Positions 44,669-53,633 of a DNA stretch of 64,000 nt are shown here, piece after piece. A program made the translations under genes and the position numbers. Each line of letters opens with the position of its first letter. The stretch's first letter is position 1. The stretch is from Sphingomonas sp. BK580 (lineage in GTDB: Bacteria > Pseudomonadota > Alphaproteobacteria > Sphingomonadales > Sphingomonadaceae), in assembly GCF_014194975.1 (NCBI RefSeq), contig NZ_JACIAY010000006.1, positions 1 through 64,000 of the forward strand, in the 5' to 3' direction. The notes beneath the pieces were generated by a model. That model was not told the DNA's origin and ran no database searches. It worked only from the letters and a program-made list of their open reading frames with translations.

Positions 44669-45502
44669 ATGGCGGACGACGCCGAGGCGCGCGAGCGCGA
44701 CATCGACCTCGATCCCGACGAGCGCGCCGCGGTCGAGCAGCGCCAATCGGCCAGCGCGCGCGTGATCCACGAGGTGATCCGCCGCGCTGGCGACGAGGAG
44801 CTGGAACGGCCGGGCTGGTCGCTGGTCTGGTCGGGGCTCGCCGGCGGCGTGGCGATCAGCGCGTCGGTGCTGGGCAAGTCGCTGATCGCGCGCGACCTGC
44901 CCGAGGCGGGCTGGACGCCGCTGGTGACGAGCGTCGGCTACACGCTCGGCTTCCTCGTGGTGATCCTCGGGCGGCTCCAGCTCTTCACCGAGAGCACGCT
45001 GTCCGCGGTGATCCCGGTGGCGACCCATCCCAGCCTCGGCAACCTGGCGCGGCTGCTGCGGCTCTGGGCGCTGGTGCTCGGCACCAACCTTCTCGGCACG
45101 CTGCTGATCGCGGGGCTGGTCCACTATCGCCTGATCGGCTCGCCCGAGGGCGGCGCGGCGATGCTGGAGACGGCGCGCGAGCTGCTCGCGCATGATTTCT
45201 GGGCGACGCTGCGGCTTGGCATCCCCGCCGGCTTCCTGATCGCGGCCGTGCCCTGGGCGCTGCCCTCGTCGCGCGGGCAGGAGTTCTGGGTGGTGTTCGT
45301 GCTGACCTATTTCATCGCGCTGGGCGGCTTCGCGCACGTCGTCGCCGGCTCGGGCGAGGCGTGGCTGCTGGCCTTCGCGGGCGAGGTCTCGTTCGCGCAG
45401 GCGCTGGGCGGGCTGATCCTCCCCGCGCTGGTCGGCAACGTGATCGGCGGCACCGGCCTGTTCGCGCTGCTCGCGCACGCGCAGGTGCGGCAGGAGCTGT
45501 GA
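44669..45502 (+). CDS. Formate/nitrite-transporter family channel
   Basis: A 277-residue FNT-family membrane protein with six hydrophobic segments (WSGLAGGVAISASVLGKSL, LGRLQLFTESTLSAV, FVLTYFIALGGFAHVVAGS and the terminal LVGNVIGGTGLFALLAHA). It has an extended charged N-terminus of about 60 residues rich in Asp, Glu and Arg. Substrate could be formate, nitrite or another small anion. ATG at 44669 has GGGAGG upstream; upstream frame codons are not used. Confidence 0.87.
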   Translation: MADDAEARERDIDLDPDERAAVEQRQSASARVIHEVIRRAGDEELERPGWSLVWSGLAGGVAISASVLGKSLIARDLPEAGWTPLVTSVGYTLGFLVVILGRLQLFTESTLSAVIPVATHPSLGNLARLLRLWALVLGTNLLGTLLIAGLVHYRLIGSPEGGAAMLETARELLAHDFWATLRLGIPAGFLIAAVPWALPSSRGQEFWVVFVLTYFIALGGFAHVVAGSGEAWLLAFAGEVSFAQALGGLILPALVGNVIGGTGLFALLAHAQVRQEL

Positions 45503-45550
45503 CGCCCGGCCCTCTTCCCCAGCCGCCTCACACCCGCTACCCGATCGCGC

Positions 45551-46699
45551 ATGAGTGACGCGCCCCGCCCCAAGCCCTGGATCATGGACATCGCCCCGTA
45601 CGTCCCGGGGCGCTCCACCACCGACGACGGGCGCAAGGTCGCCAAGCTCAGCTCCAACGAGAACCCGCTCGGCACCTCGCCGGCGGCGCGCGCCGCGTTC
45701 GCCTCCGCCGCCGACTCGCTCGAGCGCTATCCCGACGCCAGCGGCGCGATCGTGCGCGAGGCGATCGCGACGCGGTTCGGGCTCGACCCGGCGCGGATCA
45801 TCTACGGCAACGGCTCGGACGAGATCCTCCACCTCGCCGCGGGCGCCTTCGCCGGGCCCGGCGACGAGGTGATCTTCGTCCGCTACGGCTTCGCGGTGTA
45901 CGAGATCGCGGCGCGGCGCGTCGGCGCCATCCCGGTGATCGCGCCCGACCGCGACTATGCCACCGACGTCGACTCGATCCTCGCCCGCGTCACCGACCGG
46001 ACCCGCGTCGTCTACGTCGCCAACCCCAACAATCCGACCGGCACGTTCGCGCCGCGGGCCGAGATCGCGCGGCTCCACGCCGCGCTGCCGCCGGCGGTGC
46101 TGCTGGTGCTCGATCAGGCCTATGCCGAATATCTCGCCGACCAGGACGACGACGGCGGGCTCGAGCTCGCCGCGACCGCGCGCAACGTGCTGGTGACGCG
46201 CACCTTCTCCAAGATCCACGGGCTCGCCGCGGAGCGCATCGGCTGGGGCTACGCCCACGCCGACATCGTCCAGGCGCTGCACCGCATCCGCCTGCCGTTC
46301 AACATCACCATCGGCGGCCAGCGCGCCGCGGTCGCCGCGATCGCGGACCGCGGCTTCGTCGCGCACACGCGCGCGCACAACGCCACCTGGCGCGCCTGGT
46401 TCGCCGAGGAGATCGCCAGGCTGGGCAACGCCGGGCTGCGCGCGATCCCCAGCGAAGCGAACTTCGTGCTGGTGGTGTTCGAGGGCGAACTGACCGCGGA
46501 GACCGCCTACAAGGGGCTGATGGACGCGGGCTACATCGTCCGCTGGCTGCCCGGCCAGGGGCTGGCGCAGGGGCTGCGTATCACCATCGGCACCGAGGAG
46601 GAGACGCGCGGCGTCGCGGCGGCGCTGCGCGCGCTGGTCGAGCGCGACACCGCGCCCGCGCACGCCGAGGCGGTCGACGCCGGGATCGAGCGCGGCTGA
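45551..46699 (+). CDS. hisC: Histidinol-phosphate aminotransferase HisC
   Basis: A 382-residue PLP enzyme: [14 protein letters not shown] near the N-terminus, [16 protein letters not shown] and the PLP-binding Lys in [15 protein letters not shown]. It makes histidinol phosphate in histidine synthesis, and may also serve in aromatic amino acid transamination. ATG at 45551; the stop overlaps the tyrA start by 1 bp (TGATG). In operon with tyrA. Confidence 0.94.
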   Translation: MSDAPRPKPWIMDIAPYVPGRSTTDDGRKVAKLSSNENPLGTSPAARAAFASAADSLERYPDASGAIVREAIATRFGLDPARIIYGNGSDEILHLAAGAFAGPGDEVIFVRYGFAVYEIAARRVGAIPVIAPDRDYATDVDSILARVTDRTRVVYVANPNNPTGTFAPRAEIARLHAALPPAVLLVLDQAYAEYLADQDDDGGLELAATARNVLVTRTFSKIHGLAAERIGWGYAHADIVQALHRIRLPFNITIGGQRAAVAAIADRGFVAHTRAHNATWRAWFAEEIARLGNAGLRAIPSEANFVLVVFEGELTAETAYKGLMDAGYIVRWLPGQGLAQGLRITIGTEEETRGVAAALRALVERDTAPAHAEAVDAGIERG

Positions 46700-47607
46700 T
46701 GCTGCCGTTCAGCCGCGTATCGGTCATCGGGCTGGGGCTGATCGGCTCGTCGGTGGCGCGCGCGGTGCGGCACTACCTGCCGACGGTGCGGCTCACCGGA
46801 CATGACGCCAGCGCGGACGTGCGCGAGACCGCGCGCCGGATCGATCTCGTCGACGACGTCGCCGACAGCGCCGCCGCGGCGGTGACCGACGCCGATCTCG
46901 TCATCCTGTGCGTGCCGGTCGGCGCGATGGCCGCGGTCGCCGCCGAGATCGCCGACGACCTGCCCGCCGACGCGATCGTCAGCGACGTCGGCAGCTGCAA
47001 GACCGCGGTGGCGCAGGCGCTCGCCGCGGCGCTGCCGCCCGAGCGCGTTGTCCCCGCGCACCCGGTGGCGGGGACCGAGCAGAGCGGCCCCGAGGCGGGC
47101 TTCGCCTCCTTGTTCCGCGGGCGCTGGTGCATCGTCACGCCGCTCGCCGAGAGCGACCCGCTCGCGGTCGCGCGGGTCGAGGAGTTCTGGCGCCGGCTCG
47201 GCGCCGACGTCGAGCGGATGGCGCCCGATCATCACGACCGCGTGCTCGCGGTGACGAGCCACCTGCCGCACCTGATCGCCTATACGATCGTCGGCACCGC
47301 GGACGATCTCGGCCAGGTCACCGAGTCCGAGGTGATCAAGTTCTCGGCCGGCGGCTTCCGCGACTTCACCCGCATCGCCGCGTCCGACCCGGTGATGTGG
47401 CGCGACGTCTTCCTCGCCAACAAGGAGGCGGTGCTGGAGATGCTGCAGCGCTTCAGCGAGGACCTCAGTCAGCTGCAACGCGCGATCCGCTGGGGCGACG
47501 GCGACGCGCTCTACGACCGTTTCGCGCGGACGCGCGCGATCCGCCGCTCGATCGTCGATCAGGGTCAGGACGATGCCGCCGCCGACTTCGGGCGCCGGCA
47601 CGACTGA
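46699..47607 (+). CDS. tyrA: Prephenate/arogenate dehydrogenase family protein
   Basis: A 302-residue dehydrogenase: Rossmann motif VIGLGLIGSSVARAV (about residues 8-22), SDVGSCKTAV, HPVAGTEQSGPEAG and the SHLPHLIAY segment with the catalytic His. It makes 4-hydroxyphenylpyruvate or tyrosine from prephenate or arogenate. It follows hisC with overlapping stop/start codons, a common sphingomonad layout. Confidence 0.93.
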   Translation: MLPFSRVSVIGLGLIGSSVARAVRHYLPTVRLTGHDASADVRETARRIDLVDDVADSAAAAVTDADLVILCVPVGAMAAVAAEIADDLPADAIVSDVGSCKTAVAQALAAALPPERVVPAHPVAGTEQSGPEAGFASLFRGRWCIVTPLAESDPLAVARVEEFWRRLGADVERMAPDHHDRVLAVTSHLPHLIAYTIVGTADDLGQVTESEVIKFSAGGFRDFTRIAASDPVMWRDVFLANKEAVLEMLQRFSEDLSQLQRAIRWGDGDALYDRFARTRAIRRSIVDQGQDDAAADFGRRHD

Positions 47608-47633
47608 GGGGCATCCTCCTCACCTGACTGTGG

Positions 47634-47728
47634 CGTCATGCTGAACTCGTTTCAGCATCCACCGGCCCGCGAGTGCGACGGCGTTCGGATGTGCCGCACG
47701 GTGGATCCTGAGACGAGCTCAGGATGAC
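47634..47728. repeat. Second type of dispersed hairpin repeat
   Basis: ATGCTGAA-CTCGT-TTCAGCAT (47638-47658) and ATCCTGAG-ACGAG-CTCAGGAT (47704-47724), bracketed by CGTCAT and ATGACG that pair with each other. The sequence is unlike the REP element next to it, and no second copy was seen in this window. Confidence 0.55.
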
Positions 47729-47760
47729 GCTAGTGGCAGCCGTGGCCTTCGCTCCTGCCC

Positions 47761-47837
47761 GTGTTCCCGCGCACGCGGGAACCCAGTGCCACGCGCGGCT
47801 CGTTTGCGACCCTGGGCTCCTGCGTCCGCAGGAGCAC
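47761..47837. repeat. REP-like double hairpin, copy C
   Basis: GTTCCCGC-GCAC-GCGGGAAC (47763-47782) faces GCTCCTGC-GTCC-GCAGGAGC (47816-47835), with CCCAG and CTGGG between. The architecture is that of copies at 17241 and 34215. It sits between convergent tyrA and acyltransferase genes. Confidence 0.7.
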
Positions 47838-47845
47838 GAACATCC

Positions 47846-48532
47846 TCACCTCGCGTTCAGCGCGTTGATCGCCGCGTGCACGCGCGCCTCGATCTCGCGG
47901 CGCGGCAGCCCCGGGGGGATCGGCTCCCCAAGCCGGATCGTCACCTCGCCCGGCGTCACCGTGCCCCTGCGCAGCCCCAGCCGCCCGCTGTCGAGCGCGA
48001 TCGGCACCACCGGATAGCCGAGCGCCTTGTACAGTCCCGCGAAGCCCGAGCGCAGCGGCGGTGCCTCGCCATGCGGCACGCGCGTGCCCTCGGGATAGAC
48101 GATCACCGATCGCCGCGCCTCGCGCGCCACCTTCGCATCGCGCACCAGCTGCCGCAGCGCCGCGGCGGAGGCGTCGCGGTCGACCGGGATCGCGCCGTAG
48201 ACCCGCGTCGCCCAGCCCCAGAAAGGGATGTTCCACAGCTCGCGCTTGAGCACGACCGCCGGGCCGCGCAGCAGCGGCTGCAGCTCCACCGTCTCGTACA
48301 TGGCCTCGTGCTTGGCGGCATAGAGCACCGGCCCGGCGGGCAGCTCACCCTCGAAGCGCGTCCGCACGCCGAGCAACGCGCGCGCCGCCCAGCGGTGATA
48401 GGCCGACCAGACATGCGCGTACGGCACCATCGCGCGCTGCCCGAACAACGCGACGATTGGCACCACCAGCACGATCGGCACCGAGCCGGCGTAGAACACC
48501 AGCCGGAAGAGCCAGGATCTCAGCGCGTCCAT
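47846..48532 (-). CDS. Lysophospholipid acyltransferase (PlsC-type)
   Basis: A 228-residue 1-acyl-glycerol-3-phosphate acyltransferase-type membrane protein with an N-terminal hydrophobic helix. Catalytic motif is HEAMYE (a Glu where many members have Asp: H-X4-D), then YPEGTR for phosphate binding. It probably acylates lysophosphatidic acid. ATG at 48532 gives MDALRSW; the start 6 codons earlier is less likely. It overlaps the YdcF-like gene by 13 bp. Confidence 0.85.
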   Translation of the reverse strand: MDALRSWLFRLVFYAGSVPIVLVVPIVALFGQRAMVPYAHVWSAYHRWAARALLGVRTRFEGELPAGPVLYAAKHEAMYETVELQPLLRGPAVVLKRELWNIPFWGWATRVYGAIPVDRDASAAALRQLVRDAKVAREARRSVIVYPEGTRVPHGEAPPLRSGFAGLYKALGYPVVPIALDSGRLGLRRGTVTPGEVTIRLGEPIPPGLPRREIEARVHAAINALNAR

Positions 48533-49068
48533 TGTCTCACCCGCTCCCACCCCAGCACCGCCGCGCGCAGCAGCAGCTTGTTATATTCGTTGACCGCCTG
48601 GGCCAGCGTCGGCTCGCTCGGCACGCCCTCGACCGCGACGCCCACCGTACCGCCCAGCGCGGCGGCGAGCTCGAGCGCGGCGCGGCGCGCGTGCCAGTCG
48701 GAGGTGACCAGCCGGATCGACCGATAGCCGCGGGCCTTGACCCAGGCGGCGGTCTCCTCGGCGTTGCCGCGCGTGTCGACCGCCTCGGCACCGAGGTCGA
48801 CGCAGCAGGCGAAGGTGGCGGCATGGCCGCTGACCCGCGCGAGGTCGGCGCGCGTCACGCCCGGCGCGGTGCCCGTCACCAGCATGCGCCGTGCGCGCTT
48901 CTGCTCGAGCAGGTCGAGCCCCCGCGCGATCCGCCCCGCGGCCCCGGTCGGCACCACGATCGCGTCGGTGCGCAGCGCCGCGTCGGGCGTGCCCGGCAGC
49001 GCGAGCATGAAGAGCGCGAAGCCCAGCGCCCAGCCGAGCAGCGCGAGCGCGACCAGCCGCTTGATCAC
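48520..49068 (-). CDS. YdcF/DUF218-family protein
   Basis: A 182-residue protein with an N-terminal membrane anchor (LVALALLGWALGFALFMLAL), then DAIVVPTGAAGRI, RRMLVTG, DTRGNAEETA and VTSDWHARRA, the DUF218 signature pattern. YdcF-like proteins act in cell-envelope matters; the enzymatic role is unsettled. Its end overlaps the acyltransferase gene start and its start overlaps the ftsX stop. Confidence 0.87.
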   Translation of the reverse strand: MIKRLVALALLGWALGFALFMLALPGTPDAALRTDAIVVPTGAAGRIARGLDLLEQKRARRMLVTGTAPGVTRADLARVSGHAATFACCVDLGAEAVDTRGNAEETAAWVKARGYRSIRLVTSDWHARRAALELAAALGGTVGVAVEGVPSEPTLAQAVNEYNKLLLRAAVLGWERVRQWTR

Positions 49069-49937
49069 AGCGTGCGCGCCAGCGCGTGGGTGACGGTGCG
49101 GCGTGCCACCAGCGCGGCGAAGCCGACGAAGACGAGCGGCAGCATCGCGAGCACGCCCCAGCCCTCGGCGCCGAGCGCGACGGTGTCGCCGAGGGCGCCC
49201 GAGCCGGCGGCGAGGGGGCCGACCAGCAGCGCCGCGGTCACGGCCGCGGCCGCGCTCGCCACGACCGCGGCGGCCGCGGCGTCGCGCGCGACGCGGCGCT
49301 GGAACAGCCCGGCCACCTGGGTGTCGGTCGCACCTAGCCCGTGCATCACCGCGATCGTGGCGCGGTGCGCCTCGAGTCCCGCCCGCGCCGCCAACACCAC
49401 CACCGCGGCGCTGGCGGCCACCATCAACGACCCGACCGCGGCGGCGAGCACCGACGCGAGCCGCAGCAGCCGCGCCAGCGGCGCCACCGCCGCGCCGTGC
49501 GAGTCGATCACCGCGCCGGGCGCGGCACGGGCCAGCACCGCCCGTGCCGTCGCGAGCGCGGCGTCGCCGGGAGCGAGCTCGAGATCGATCAGCTCGGGCA
49601 TCGGCAGGTCGGGGTCGTCCGCCGCGCTGCCGAGCCAGGGCGCCACCAGGGCCGCCAGCTCGGCGCGCGGCACCGCGCGCGCGCGCGTCACCGCGGGCGA
49701 GGACCGCAGCGTCGCCAGGGCGCGGGCCGCCGCCGTCGCGCGTGCGGTGGGGTCGGCGTCGGTGAACTGCACCGTGGCGCGTCCGCTCAGCCGCGCGCCC
49801 AGCGCCGCCGCGCCCCGCCCCGCGGCGATCCCTGCCGCCGCGGCGAGCAGCGTCAGGAACAGCATGATCGCGAGCACGCCCACCATCGCGCGCCCGGCAC
49901 GCGCCGGGTCGAGCACGCGGGCGGTCGCCGCGCTCAT
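49065..49937 (-). CDS. ftsX: Cell division protein FtsX
   Basis: A 290-residue four-helix permease-like protein that partners with FtsE at the division site and controls peptidoglycan hydrolases. Features: N-terminal helix, a periplasmic domain of about 110 residues, and RRVARDAAAAAVVASAAA near the C-terminal helices. Rather divergent, as in other alphaproteobacteria. ATG at 49937 overlaps the ftsE stop (ATGA); upstream extension of the frame is a shadow of ftsE. Confidence 0.86.
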   Translation of the reverse strand: MSAATARVLDPARAGRAMVGVLAIMLFLTLLAAAAGIAAGRGAAALGARLSGRATVQFTDADPTARATAAARALATLRSSPAVTRARAVPRAELAALVAPWLGSAADDPDLPMPELIDLELAPGDAALATARAVLARAAPGAVIDSHGAAVAPLARLLRLASVLAAAVGSLMVAASAAVVVLAARAGLEAHRATIAVMHGLGATDTQVAGLFQRRVARDAAAAAVVASAAAAVTAALLVGPLAAGSGALGDTVALGAEGWGVLAMLPLVFVGFAALVARRTVTHALARTL

Positions 49938-50674
49938 GCCATGCTCACGCGCGCGGGCGGGAAGCGCAGCGCGCCCGTGGGGTCGAGCAGCCGCCCGTCC
50001 GCCAGCCGCATCATCTGCGCGGCCTTGACCCGCCGCAGCAGCTGCGGATCGTGCGTCGCCACCACGACGGTGGTGCCGAGCCCGTTGAGCGAGGCGAACA
50101 GTTGCATCAGCCGCTCGGCCATCTCCTCGTCGACGTTGCCGGTCGGCTCGTCCGCGAGCAGCAGTTCGGGCCGCCCCACCACCGCGCGCGCGATCGCCAC
50201 CCGCTGCTGCTCGCCGCCCGACAGCGTCGCGGGCAGGGCCGCGGCGCGGTGCGACAGGCCGACCCAGGCGAGCATCTCGCGCACCGCCTCGGCGACGTCG
50301 GCCTCGTCCGCCGCGGCGATCCGCAGCGGCAGCGCCACGTTGTCGGCGATGCTGAGGTGCGGGACGAGGCGGAAATCCTGGTAGACGACCCCGACACGGC
50401 GGCGGAAGCCGGGCATGCGCGCGCGCGGCAGCGTCACCACATCCTCGCCGAACAGCCGGATGATCCCGCGGCTGGGGCGCTGCGCCAGGTAGAGCAGGCT
50501 CAGCAGCGAGGTCTTGCCCGCGCCGCTCGCGCCGGTGAGGAAGTAGAATTCGCCCGGCGCGAGCGCGAAGCTGACGTCGCGCAGCACCTCCTCGCCCTGG
50601 CCGTAGCGCAGCCCGACATTCTCGAACTGGACGATCCCCGCCACCCGGCCGCTCACCACCTCTCGCCTGCGCAT
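49934..50674 (-). CDS. ftsE: Cell division ATP-binding protein FtsE
   Basis: A 246-residue ABC ATPase: Walker A TGASGAGKTS, Q-loop VVYQDFRLVPH, signature LSGGEQQRVAIARA, Walker B LLADEPTGN and H-loop in ATHD. It powers FtsX. ATG at 50674 gives about 13 residues before the usual start IVQFENV, so the real start may be the GTG at about 50644 or nearby. It reads away from the zinc-ribbon gene. Confidence 0.92.
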   Translation of the reverse strand: MRRREVVSGRVAGIVQFENVGLRYGQGEEVLRDVSFALAPGEFYFLTGASGAGKTSLLSLLYLAQRPSRGIIRLFGEDVVTLPRARMPGFRRRVGVVYQDFRLVPHLSIADNVALPLRIAAADEADVAEAVREMLAWVGLSHRAAALPATLSGGEQQRVAIARAVVGRPELLLADEPTGNVDEEMAERLMQLFASLNGLGTTVVVATHDPQLLRRVKAAQMMRLADGRLLDPTGALRFPPARVSMA

Positions 50675-50787
50675 CGCCCTGCCGCCATCGCACGCGTGCC
50701 CGCGCGCATCAAGCAGGCGACGGGCCGCTTGCCTCAGGTGGCTCGCACGTGCTTAGAATCGCGATCAGTTCCTGCCGGTGGCCCGCC

Positions 50788-51594
50788 ATGATCATCGAAT
50801 GTCCCGAATGTCGCGCGCGCTATCAGGTGCCGGACGGCACGGTCGGCGCGACCGGCCGCACCGTGCGCTGCGCCAACTGCCGCCACAGCTGGTACCAGGA
50901 GCCACAGGACGAACCTCTCGGCGAGGACGTCGAGGAAGCGGAGGAGGCACCGGCGATCGATACCGCCGCGGCGGACGCTTACCCCTCGGCGCCGGAACCG
51001 GGGCCAGGTCCCGCGGCGCGGGCACCTGAGCCGATGGCGACGACGCCGGCCGCCGCGTCCGCCCCGCCCCCGCTGATCGCGCCCGCCCTGGTCGAGGCCG
51101 ATCCCGAGCCTTCCGCGGTCGCCGCCGGCTACGACGCCTTCGCACATCGCCCGCCGTTCCGCCCCGAGCGCAACACCGCGCGGATGCGCACGATCGCCAG
51201 TCTCGCCGCCGGGCTGCTCATGCTCGCCGCGGTGGCGGTGATCCTGTGGACCACCGCACCCGGTCTGGCGCAGCAGGTCGGCCTCTCGATCGGACCCGCC
51301 GAGCTGCCGCTGCGCATCGTCGATCACCCGATCGAGCGCCGCAAGATGGCCAACGGCTCGGAACTGTTCGCGGTCAGCGGGCAGATCACCAACCCGTCGC
51401 CGACGCGCCAGCGCGTCCCCGATATCCGCGCCGATCTGCGCGACGCGCAGGGCAAGATCGTGTTCAGCTGGACGATCACGCCGCAGCAGCGCACCCTGCT
51501 GCCCAACGGCGCGCTCGACTTCAACTCGGCGCAGGTCGACGTCCCCGCCACGTCGAAGCGGCTCGATCTCAGCTTCGTCGGCGAGGAAAGCTGA
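50788..51594 (+). CDS. MJ0042-type zinc-ribbon membrane protein
   Basis: A 268-residue protein. Residues 1-38 form a zinc ribbon with two CxxC knuckles (CPEC and CANC). An acidic Pro/Ala-rich linker runs to about 130. A transmembrane helix is at about 143-163 (IASLAAGLLMLAAVAVILW), and a C-terminal DUF3426-like domain follows (LPLRIVDHPIERR, GSELFAVSGQITN, TITPQQ). Members are thought to sense or bind something at the inner membrane. ATG at 50788 starts with MIIECPECRARY. Confidence 0.85.
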   Translation: MIIECPECRARYQVPDGTVGATGRTVRCANCRHSWYQEPQDEPLGEDVEEAEEAPAIDTAAADAYPSAPEPGPGPAARAPEPMATTPAAASAPPPLIAPALVEADPEPSAVAAGYDAFAHRPPFRPERNTARMRTIASLAAGLLMLAAVAVILWTTAPGLAQQVGLSIGPAELPLRIVDHPIERRKMANGSELFAVSGQITNPSPTRQRVPDIRADLRDAQGKIVFSWTITPQQRTLLPNGALDFNSAQVDVPATSKRLDLSFVGEES

Positions 51595-51686
51595 GCCTGG
51601 CGACGAAAGCGTGTTGCCAGCCCCCCGGGGCTTTGCTAGGGGCCCGCTCCTGCCAGCCGCCGGGCACCCCCCGGCGGACATCACGT

Positions 51687-51773
51687 GCGGTCGTGGCGGA
51701 ATTGGTAGACGCGCAACGTTGAGGTCGTTGTGTCCGAAAGGACGTGGAAGTTCGAGTCTTCTCGACCGCACCA
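51687..51773 (+). tRNA. tRNA-Leu (anticodon GAG)
   Basis: A class II tRNA with acceptor stem GCGGTCG (51687-51693) pairing with CGACCGC (51763-51769), discriminator A and encoded CCA (51771-51773). The anticodon stem CAACG/CGTTG encloses a loop TTGAGGT with anticodon GAG at 51721-51723, reading CUC and CUU codons. A long variable arm and TTCGAGT T-loop are present, as in leucine tRNAs. Confidence 0.97.
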
Positions 51774-51885
51774 CCTTCCCGCCTAGGCGCGGGAGCCGCG
51801 GGCCGGCCGGCCTGCCGGGTTTGTCCCAGGAGGGAACAGCCCGTCCTCGGCGCCGAGCGCCGTGCACGCGCGTTACCGTCTCCGC

Positions 51886-52941
51886 ATGACCTGTACCGCG
51901 TATCTGCAGGCGATCGGCACCGCGACGCCGACGCACGACATCCACACCGCCTTTGTCGACTGGGCGCGCGACCGCCTGCCGGAGCGGCCCGCGCGGCTGT
52001 TCGAGCGCATGGCCGCGCGCGCCGGGATCGCGCACCGCTGGTCGGTGCTGCCCGAGAGCGTCGGTTCGCCGGTCGCGGGCGGGGGCTTCTACGCCGCCGA
52101 GCCGCTGCCCGGGACCGGCGCGCGCATGGCGCTGTACGCCGCGGCGGCCCCGACGCTCGCGCTCGCCGCGGTCGGCGCGCTGGCCGAGCAGGTCGGGCTC
52201 GACGGCATCACGCATCTCGTCGTGGCGAGCTGCACCGGCTTCGTCGCGCCGGGGGTCGACCAGATCATCGCGCGGCGGCTCGGGCTGGCGGCGACGGTGG
52301 AACGGACGCTGATCGGCTTCATGGGCTGCTACGCCGCGGTGGTGGCGCTGCGCACCGCGCGCCATATCGTCCGCTCCGAGCCGACGGCGCGCGTGCTGGT
52401 GGTGTCGGTGGAGTTGTCGACGCTCCACCTCCAGAAGAGCGCCGAGCTGGAGCCGCTGCTCGCCATGCTCCAGTTCGGCGACGGCGCCGCCGCCGCGCTG
52501 GTCACCGGCGCACCGGGCGGACTCGCGCTCGAGCGGCCGTTCAGCGTCGCGCTGGAGGGATCGGACTCGCTGATCCGCTGGGACATCACCGACCGCGGCT
52601 TCGCGATGCATCTCTCGGGCGAAGTGCCCGGACGCCTCGGCGGCGCGCTGCGCGACACCGCGCTGGTCGAGTCGCTCACCGGCGGCGCGGCGGTGGACCG
52701 CTGGGCGGTGCACGCCGGCGGACGCTCGATCCTCGACTCGGTCGAGCAGGCATTGGCGCTGCCGCCCGAGGCGCTCGCCGACTCGCGCGCGGTGCTGCGC
52801 GACTGCGGCAACATGTCCTCGGCGACGTTGCTCTTCGTGCTGGCGCGCGTGCTCCGCGACGCGCCGGTGCGGCACGGCGTGGCGCTCGCCTTCGGGCCGG
52901 GCATGGCGGCGGAGGGGATCGCCTTCCGCAGCGCCCCGTGA
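51886..52941 (+). CDS. Type III polyketide synthase
   Basis: A 351-residue chalcone-synthase-fold ketosynthase that condenses acyl-CoA with malonyl-CoA. The Cys-His-Asn triad is Cys116 (VVASCTGFVAPG), His277 (AVHAGGR) and Asn309 (DCGNMSSAT). The MCYA-like gatekeeper region is GFMGCYA. It is the first gene of a three-gene cluster with a methyltransferase and a flavoenzyme. ATG at 51886 is preferred to a GTG at 51862. Confidence 0.93.
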   Translation: MTCTAYLQAIGTATPTHDIHTAFVDWARDRLPERPARLFERMAARAGIAHRWSVLPESVGSPVAGGGFYAAEPLPGTGARMALYAAAAPTLALAAVGALAEQVGLDGITHLVVASCTGFVAPGVDQIIARRLGLAATVERTLIGFMGCYAAVVALRTARHIVRSEPTARVLVVSVELSTLHLQKSAELEPLLAMLQFGDGAAAALVTGAPGGLALERPFSVALEGSDSLIRWDITDRGFAMHLSGEVPGRLGGALRDTALVESLTGGAAVDRWAVHAGGRSILDSVEQALALPPEALADSRAVLRDCGNMSSATLLFVLARVLRDAPVRHGVALAFGPGMAAEGIAFRSAP

Positions 52942-53633
52942 GCGCGTCCCCGCTCGGCGAGCGGCGGATCGCGGACGAGCTGATGGACGCCGACGACCTC
53001 GCGCCCGACACCTATGCCGCGGTGGTGGCCGATCTCGCCCGGGTCAACGTCGTGACGCTCGCCGCCCGCCCGACGCTCGCTTTCCTGCGCCGCACCTGCC
53101 GGCCGGGCGGACGCTACCGGCTGCTCGACGTCGGCTACGGCGACGGCGACATGCTGCGGCGGATCGCGCGCTGGGGTGAGCGCCGCGGCGTCGCCTTCGA
53201 CCTCGTCGGCGTCGACCAGAATGAGCGCAGCCGCGCCGCGGCATCGGCACACAGCCCGGCGGAGCTCAGGGTCGACTGGCGCGTCGGCGACTATCGCGCG
53301 CTCGGCGACGAGCCGTGGGACCTGGTGATCTCGAGCCTGGTCGCGCACCATATGACGCGCGACGAGCTGGTCGCCTTCCTCGCCTGGATGGAGCGGCACG
53401 CGCGCGTCGGCTGGCTGGTCAACGATCTCCACCGCCACGCTGTCGCCTACCGCGCCTGGCCGCTGCTGGCGCGCGGCTTCGGTTGGCACCCGATCGTGCG
53501 ACACGACGGCCATGTCTCGATCGCGCGCAGCTACCGACCCGACGAGTGGCCCCCGCTGCTCGCCGCCGCGGGCGTGCGCGACGCGCGCGTCTACCGTGCC
53601 TTCCCGTTCCGGCTGTGCGTCGAGCGCCGCTGA
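52938..53633 (+). CDS. Class I methyltransferase of the polyketide cluster
   Basis: A 231-residue SAM methyltransferase-fold protein: LLDVGYGDGDMLRRI (motif I, about residue 60), VGVDQNERS (motif II) and DLVISSLVAHHM (motif IV). GTG at 52938 overlaps the synthase stop (GTGA). Probably modifies the polyketide product. The methyl-accepting group cannot be predicted. Confidence 0.89.
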   Translation: MSASPLGERRIADELMDADDLAPDTYAAVVADLARVNVVTLAARPTLAFLRRTCRPGGRYRLLDVGYGDGDMLRRIARWGERRGVAFDLVGVDQNERSRAAASAHSPAELRVDWRVGDYRALGDEPWDLVISSLVAHHMTRDELVAFLAWMERHARVGWLVNDLHRHAVAYRAWPLLARGFGWHPIVRHDGHVSIARSYRPDEWPPLLAAAGVRDARVYRAFPFRLCVERR

